Of a stretch of 9,589 nucleotides of DNA, positions 6,336 to 9,589 are shown one piece after another. The notes under the pieces were generated by a model. That model ran no database searches. It was not told the origin of the DNA and worked only from the letters and a program-made list of their open reading frames with translations. Numbering within the stretch: the stretch's first letter is position 1; each line of letters begins with the position of its first letter. A program made the position numbers and the translations under genes. Source of the stretch: Pseudomonadota bacterium (GTDB lineage Bacteria; Pseudomonadota; Alphaproteobacteria; Rhizobiales; Devosiaceae). The stretch is taken from positions 1 to 9,589 of the forward strand of contig JAEYZJ010000091.1 in NCBI GenBank assembly GCA_023430705.1, given 5' to 3'.

Positions 6336-6400
6336 GATCCACAATTGGCGCGGAACCAGCAGGGTGGCAAGGTCTGTCGCCCCCTCACCGGTCGCTGCTT

Positions 6401-6925
6401 CTAGCCGCGAACGCCGGCGGGCACGTGGGCGAAAGCCTGCACTACCTCGAGGTAGGCCTTGCGCTTGAACGGCACGATCAGGTCGGGGAGCTTCTCGAGC
6501 TTTTCCCATCGCCACTGGTCGAACTCGGCTGGATGAGCGCCGCCGCCAGGGGTGGTGACGTTGATCTCACTCTCGCTGCCGGTGAAGCGGAAGGCGAACC
6601 AACGCTGGCGCTGACCCCGGTACTTGCCCTTGAGAGCGATGCCGAGTGCCTCGTCAGGCAGGTCGTAGTAGATCCACTCGGGCGCCTCGGCGATCACGTC
6701 GGCGGTGCGGATGGACGTTTCCTCGTAGAGCTCGCGCCAGGCGGCTTCGATCGGTGTCTCGGACTTGTCGATACCACCCTGCGGCATCTGCCAGGGGGAG
6801 TCATTGACTGCGACGTGCTCCGGGTTGCCCTCGGGCATGCGGCGGCCGACGAAGACCAGCCCTTCGGCATTGAATACGGCCACGCCGACGCAGTCGCGAT
6901 ACGGCATCTCTTCGCGGTTGGGCAC
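6401..6925 (-). CDS. rppH: RNA pyrophosphohydrolase (Nudix hydrolase)
   Basis: A 174-residue Nudix enzyme that removes pyrophosphate from the 5' end of mRNAs, opening them to RNase E-type decay; also known as IalA (invasion-associated) in Bartonella. The Nudix box runs from Gly50 (QGGIDKSE) to Ile72 (RELYEETSI), with metal ligands Glu65, Glu68 and Glu69. The usual final Gly is Ser71. The N-terminal MPYRDCVGVAVFN and the later WIYYDLP and RGQRQRWFAFRF blocks are typical of RppH. The start is GTG at 6925, overlapping the upstream stop by one base (TAGTG) and supported by GGGAG seven bases before it. An in-frame ATG at 6907 is a weaker alternative. Overlap with the deacetylase gene suggests translational coupling. 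Confidence 0.95.
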   Translation of the reverse strand: MPNREEMPYRDCVGVAVFNAEGLVFVGRRMPEGNPEHVAVNDSPWQMPQGGIDKSETPIEAAWRELYEETSIRTADVIAEAPEWIYYDLPDEALGIALKGKYRGQRQRWFAFRFTGSESEINVTTPGGGAHPAEFDQWRWEKLEKLPDLIVPFKRKAYLEVVQAFAHVPAGVRG

Positions 6926-8061
6926 TAGTCCGCTCCCATCAGGGCGCTCGCCGGGACGATCTTGATGTCCTTGTCGGCGAGGCCGGCCGCCCAGTCGGTA
7001 ACGGCATCGATGGAGACGGGCAAGGCCGAAACAATGCCGATGGCAGAACCAGACTGCCGCGCCTTGTTCTCGAGTTCGCCCAGCGCCTTGAGGATGGGCC
7101 CGCGCGCGGGGTTGGCATCGAGCGTCGCGTCGACGCGGGCGAAGGGTACGCGGTTGGCCTGCGCCAGTTGCGGCGCGAGGGAACGGTTGGAGGATCCGTC
7201 GTCAAGGTAGCCGAGGCCGCGTGCGCCCAGTTCCTCCATCACCGGTGCGAAGTCGGCACCCGAGGCGGTGAAGCGAGCCCCCATGTTGTTGATGACGCCG
7301 GCATAGCCGGTAAAGCTGCTCATGACCTGGAAGAGTCTACCCAGGTTGTCCCGCGGTGCCTGCCCGGTCAGCAGAGTGTCCGGCCCCGGGTCGTTGTCAG
7401 GGTAGTCGAAGGGCTCGAGCGGCACCTCGAGAAAGACTTCGTGCCCGGCGGCGCGAGCGGTGCTGACGGTGCGGTCGAGCGTCTTGCCGTAGGGCGCAAA
7501 AGAGAGCGTCACCTCCGGCGGCAGCTTGTCGATCGCCTCCAACGTGCTGTCGAGATTGAGGCCGAGCCCAGAGACGACGAGCGCGATGCGCGGTCCGGTC
7601 TCTCCCACGGGCGCCGGACGCGAGTAGGCAGAGAAGGGCGTGAGCCCGGTGCTCGACATGCGCGGAATGGCGCCAAACTCGGTCTCCTCGACGAGATCGG
7701 GATCCGTCGCGGCGGCAGGGTCGACGGTGGCAACCGTGGGTGTTTCGGCCATGGTGCCTAGCATTTCGCCGGCGGGGAACATGTCGGGGTCGGCAGTGAT
7801 CGTCACTCCTCCCGATACTGCGCCCGCGATGCTGTTGCCACCGGTGCCGCCGGCAATGCCGACAGTGGCGCTGGGTCGCCCGCCTTCGGGATCGTCGACC
7901 AGCATGACGCGGGCCACGACGCCGATGATGATCAGCGCCACGAGGCCGAGCGAGATGCGGGTTATGGGGATGTGCCTCGGCGGCCGGTGCGCGCCGGGGT
8001 CGGTGCCCTGCTTGCGGCGACGGTCGCCGCGGCGGGCCAGGGGAGCGCTGAGGTCGGTCAT
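6925..8061 (-). CDS. Divergent polysaccharide deacetylase family protein, membrane-anchored
   Basis: A 378-residue protein of the YibQ-like divergent polysaccharide deacetylase family (Pfam PF04748). Layout: basic cytoplasmic tail 1-35 (RRGDRRRK); one TM helix about 36-56; Gly/Ala/Pro-rich, low-complexity periplasmic linker about 57-155; catalytic-like domain about 157-375. Family blocks include PPEVTLSFAPYG (181-192), EVFLEVPLEPFDYP, INNMGARFTAS (257-267), LGARGLGYLDDGSSNRS and a C-terminal IGIVSALPVS strand. The first strand reads ALVVSGLGLN: where I expect an acidic residue in YibQ proteins there is Ser164. Start: the ATG at 8061 has AGGTGG just upstream and gives the MTDLSAPL N-terminus I associate with this family. 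An in-frame ATG at 8118 has no Shine-Dalgarno and would translate through a perfect hairpin. It follows ctpA and overlaps rppH, suggesting a cell-envelope role; substrate and activity are unknown. Confidence 0.9.
   Translation of the reverse strand: MTDLSAPLARRGDRRRKQGTDPGAHRPPRHIPITRISLGLVALIIIGVVARVMLVDDPEGGRPSATVGIAGGTGGNSIAGAVSGGVTITADPDMFPAGEMLGTMAETPTVATVDPAAATDPDLVEETEFGAIPRMSSTGLTPFSAYSRPAPVGETGPRIALVVSGLGLNLDSTLEAIDKLPPEVTLSFAPYGKTLDRTVSTARAAGHEVFLEVPLEPFDYPDNDPGPDTLLTGQAPRDNLGRLFQVMSSFTGYAGVINNMGARFTASGADFAPVMEELGARGLGYLDDGSSNRSLAPQLAQANRVPFARVDATLDANPARGPILKALGELENKARQSGSAIGIVSALPVSIDAVTDWAAGLADKDIKIVPASALMGAD
6933..6937 (-). promoter_or_regulatory. rppH: Shine-Dalgarno deciding the rppH GTG start
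   Basis: On the minus strand GGGAG lies seven bases before the GTG at 6925, inside the end of the upstream gene. This favours the GTG over the in-frame ATG at 6907. Confidence 0.65.
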
Positions 8062-8065
8062 CGGG

Positions 8066-8071
8066 CCACCT
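8066..8071 (-). promoter_or_regulatory. Shine-Dalgarno deciding the deacetylase-family start
   Basis: AGGTGG on the minus strand lies four bases before the ATG at 8061. The longer alternative start at 8118 has no comparable sequence. Confidence 0.6.
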
Positions 8072-8087
8072 GGTCCCAGGATCGCAC

Positions 8088-8110
8088 CGGGCCGCGAATC
8101 TCGCGGCCCG
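8088..8110 (-). other. Perfect hairpin in the leader of the deacetylase-family gene
   Basis: Arms cgggccgcga (8088-8097) and tcgcggcccg (8101-8110) are perfectly complementary over ten bases with a three-base loop. In the minus-strand transcript the stem ends 16 bases before the Shine-Dalgarno at 8066-8071. No T-run follows, so it is not a standard terminator. It may set mRNA stability or translation of the downstream gene. Confidence 0.5.
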
Positions 8111-8138
8111 TCATCCATGATTGTGTGACCGTGAAAGG

Positions 8139-8155
8139 GTAACGAAGCGTTAACC
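8139..8155. promoter_or_regulatory. CtrA-like box inside an AT-rich inverted repeat
   Basis: The plus strand reads GTAA, seven bases, TTAACC, one mismatch from TTAA-N7-TTAAC and containing a complete TTAACC half-site. It sits in a dyad (8137-8156, eight pairs, one bulged base). TTAA words are scarce in such GC-rich DNA. The site is 78 bases upstream of the deacetylase-family start, the kind of position where the cell-cycle regulator CtrA could act. CtrA binding is inference. Confidence 0.3.
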
Positions 8156-8187
8156 CTGGGCGCGGTTCGACGTGATCTCTGAGCTCA

Positions 8188-8220
8188 CCGCGGGACGCGG
8201 GGCAGGCCCGTGGGCCCGCC
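8188..8220 (-). other. Two adjacent GC hairpins after ctpA
   Basis: Nine bases after the ctpA stop the minus strand can fold a stem from 8220-8213 with 8208-8201 (eight pairs including one G-U, loop of four). It is directly followed by a five-pair stem at 8188-8200 (ccgcg / gga / cgcgg). Neither is followed by a T-run. Together they could protect the ctpA 3' end or allow partial termination, but a true intrinsic terminator is not shown. Confidence 0.35.
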
Positions 8221-8229
8221 AAACATGCG

Positions 8230-9589
8230 TCAGCCGGCTGCCTTGGGCGGGAAGGCGGCGTTCGTCTCCGTCCCCTCGATCAGCTTGATGGCGTATTGGA
8301 GCTGGTTGTCCTTTTCGGTCTCGGCAGGGACGTAGACGGATGAACCGACCGTGGCCCTCTCCTCGGACCCGCCGCCAATCTCGCCCGGCAGTGCGGCCTC
8401 GCCGATGATCTCGTCGCGACCCTTGAACTCGTCGGGCACGTCCTGCGTGATGACGATGTCGGGCTGGATGCCCGAGGCCTGGATCGAGCGGTTGTTGGGC
8501 GTGTAGTAGCGTGCCGTGGTCAGCCGCATGGCGCCCTCGGCGCCGAGGGGGATGATCGACTGTACCGAGCCCTTGCCGAACGAGCGCGTGCCGACGAGGG
8601 TCGCGCGCTTGTGGTCCTGCAGGGCGCCGGCGACGATCTCGGCTGCCGAGGCTGAGCCGCCATTGATCAGCACCACCATCGGAATGTCGGCCAACTGCTC
8701 GTCGAGCGCATCGGGGCGGGCATCGTAGCGCGAGCTCTCGCTCTCCACGCGGCCGCGGGTCAACACGACCGCGCCCTGGCGAAGGAAGGCGTCGGACACG
8801 GCTACCGCCTGGTCGACGAGGCCGCCGGGATTGTTGCGCAGGTCGAGGATGATGCCCTTGGGTGCCTTGCCGAGTTGCTTGTGAGCATCGTCAAGGCTCT
8901 TCTTGATGCCCGGGAACGCCTGCTCGGAGAAACGGGCGAGGCGCACCACGGCGATATCGCCCTGCATGGTCAGGCGGGCAGCGCGGGTCGCGATGATATC
9001 GCGGCTCAACTCGAACGTCAGCGGTTCGGTAACGCCCTCACGCACCACCGTCACCTTGATCTTGGTGCCGACCGGTCCGCGCATCTTCTCGACCGCCTGA
9101 TCGAGGGACAGGCCCTGGACCTGTACGCCATCGAGCTCGACGATGAAGTCGCCGGCAAGGATCCCGGCCCGGGCTGCGGGTGTTTCGTCGATGGGGGAGA
9201 CGACCTTGATCACCCCTTCTTCCATCTGAACCTCGATACCGAGGCCGCCGAACTGGCCGGTGGTGTCTTCCTGGACGTCGGAATACTCGACCGGCTCCAT
9301 GTAGCTCGAGTGCGGGTCGAGCGAGGTCAGCATGCCCTGGAGGGCGGCGTGGATGAGCGCCTTCTCGTCCGGCGCCTCGACATATTCGGACCGGATGCGG
9401 TCAAAGACCCGCCCGAAGAGCTCGAGGTCGGAATAGATCTCGTCGGGGGTCCGCGTGACCTTCTGGGTCGCGACTTCCTCGGCCACGGGTTCCTCGGCCG
9501 GGGGCTCCTGGGCGATCAGGGCCGGGGCGGCGGCGAGTCCGAAGGAGACCAGAACGGCCGCCGAGGCAGCGAGGCGAAGGGGCGTCAGG
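8230..9589 (-). CDS. ctpA: C-terminal processing peptidase, S41 family, 5'-truncated by window edge
   Basis: A periplasmic serine protease of the CtpA/Prc family, which trims or degrades envelope proteins, including peptidoglycan hydrolases in some bacteria. 452 residues are visible and the frame is open to the window end. Numbered from the first complete codon: signal-peptide-like hydrophobic run with Ala-rich end (about 5-26, ending ALIAQE); helical region 45-105 with SLDPHSSYM; PDZ domain about 112-200 (GGLGIEV); S41 core from about 205. The catalytic set is Ser314 in NGGSASAAE, Lys339 in SFGKG and Gln343; the 25- and 4-residue spacings equal those I recall for B. subtilis CtpB. A low-complexity tail follows. 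The GTG at 9486 is not a credible start because it would remove the signal peptide; only a few residues should be missing beyond the edge. The next gene downstream is the deacetylase-family gene, after 168 bases. Confidence 0.95.
   Translation of the reverse strand, partial: LTPLRLAASAAVLVSFGLAAAPALIAQEPPAEEPVAEEVATQKVTRTPDEIYSDLELFGRVFDRIRSEYVEAPDEKALIHAALQGMLTSLDPHSSYMEPVEYSDVQEDTTGQFGGLGIEVQMEEGVIKVVSPIDETPAARAGILAGDFIVELDGVQVQGLSLDQAVEKMRGPVGTKIKVTVVREGVTEPLTFELSRDIIATRAARLTMQGDIAVVRLARFSEQAFPGIKKSLDDAHKQLGKAPKGIILDLRNNPGGLVDQAVAVSDAFLRQGAVVLTRGRVESESSRYDARPDALDEQLADIPMVVLINGGSASAAEIVAGALQDHKRATLVGTRSFGKGSVQSIIPLGAEGAMRLTTARYYTPNNRSIQASGIQPDIVITQDVPDEFKGRDEIIGEAALPGEIGGGSEERATVGSSVYVPAETEKDNQLQYAIKLIEGTETNAAFPPKAAG

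Noticed and set aside
6336..6400. Separate promoter for the racemase in the gap after rppH
   Set aside because: No convincing -35/-10 or sigma-54 pair is visible in these 65 bases; read-through from rppH is simpler.
6425..6928. Plus-strand open frame opposite rppH (about 167 residues)
   Set aside because: It mirrors rppH almost end to end, with no ribosome site and no recognisable domain; a composition artefact.
8062..8118. Longer start for the deacetylase-family protein at 8118
   Set aside because: There is no Shine-Dalgarno at 8118, the extension would translate through a perfect hairpin at 8088-8110, and the ATG at 8061 has AGGTGG and a family-like N-terminus.
1..9589. CRISPR array, insertion sequence, tRNA or phage genes
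   Set aside because: No short regularly spaced repeats, transposase-like proteins, terminal inverted repeats or tRNA-like cloverleafs were seen; the only long repeat is the receptor paralogy.

Overview
The window is a GC-rich chromosomal segment, roughly two thirds G+C by eye. Gene content and protein character point to an alphaproteobacterium, most likely Hyphomicrobiales, with a Devosia-like relative as a low-confidence guess. The order ATP synthase end, rppH, divergent polysaccharide deacetylase and S41 peptidase is one I recall from rhizobia and Brucella. I see no mobile element, tRNA, rRNA or CRISPR array.

Layout. On the plus strand, 1-1282 holds the end of the ATP synthase operon: atpD without its N-terminal part, then atpC, closed by a clear intrinsic terminator at 1306-1338. 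A regulatory gap of about 230-280 bases follows. It contains a good match to a sigma-54 (-24/-12) promoter at 1484-1500 with several inverted repeats upstream. Next are two tandem, paralogous methyl-accepting chemotaxis proteins (1567-3582 and 3628-5583), 45 bases apart and probably cotranscribed. The first ends in a CheR-tether-like pentapeptide (EWAEF); the second lacks it.

On the minus strand, converging on the receptors and read from the right edge inward, are: a C-terminal processing peptidase (ctpA, cut by the window end within its signal peptide, 8230-9589); a leader region dense in hairpins (8062-8229); a membrane-anchored divergent polysaccharide deacetylase (6925-8061); rppH (6401-6925), whose GTG start overlaps the preceding stop by one base; and a YgeA-type Asp/Glu racemase (5649-6335) with an atypical Thr/Cys catalytic pair. 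The last three are probably one transcript.

How they fit together. atpD and atpC encode the catalytic beta and regulatory epsilon subunits of F1. ctpA and the deacetylase-like gene belong to an envelope and peptidoglycan-linked block, rppH starts 5'-dependent mRNA decay, and the racemase interconverts acidic amino acid enantiomers. The two chemoreceptors look like an accessory insertion, with their own sigma-54-type promoter, into an otherwise conserved housekeeping neighbourhood. I found no clearly novel multi-gene system. The points most worth a second look are the sigma-54 receptor operon, its asymmetric receptor pair, and the structured leader with a CtrA-like site ahead of the deacetylase.
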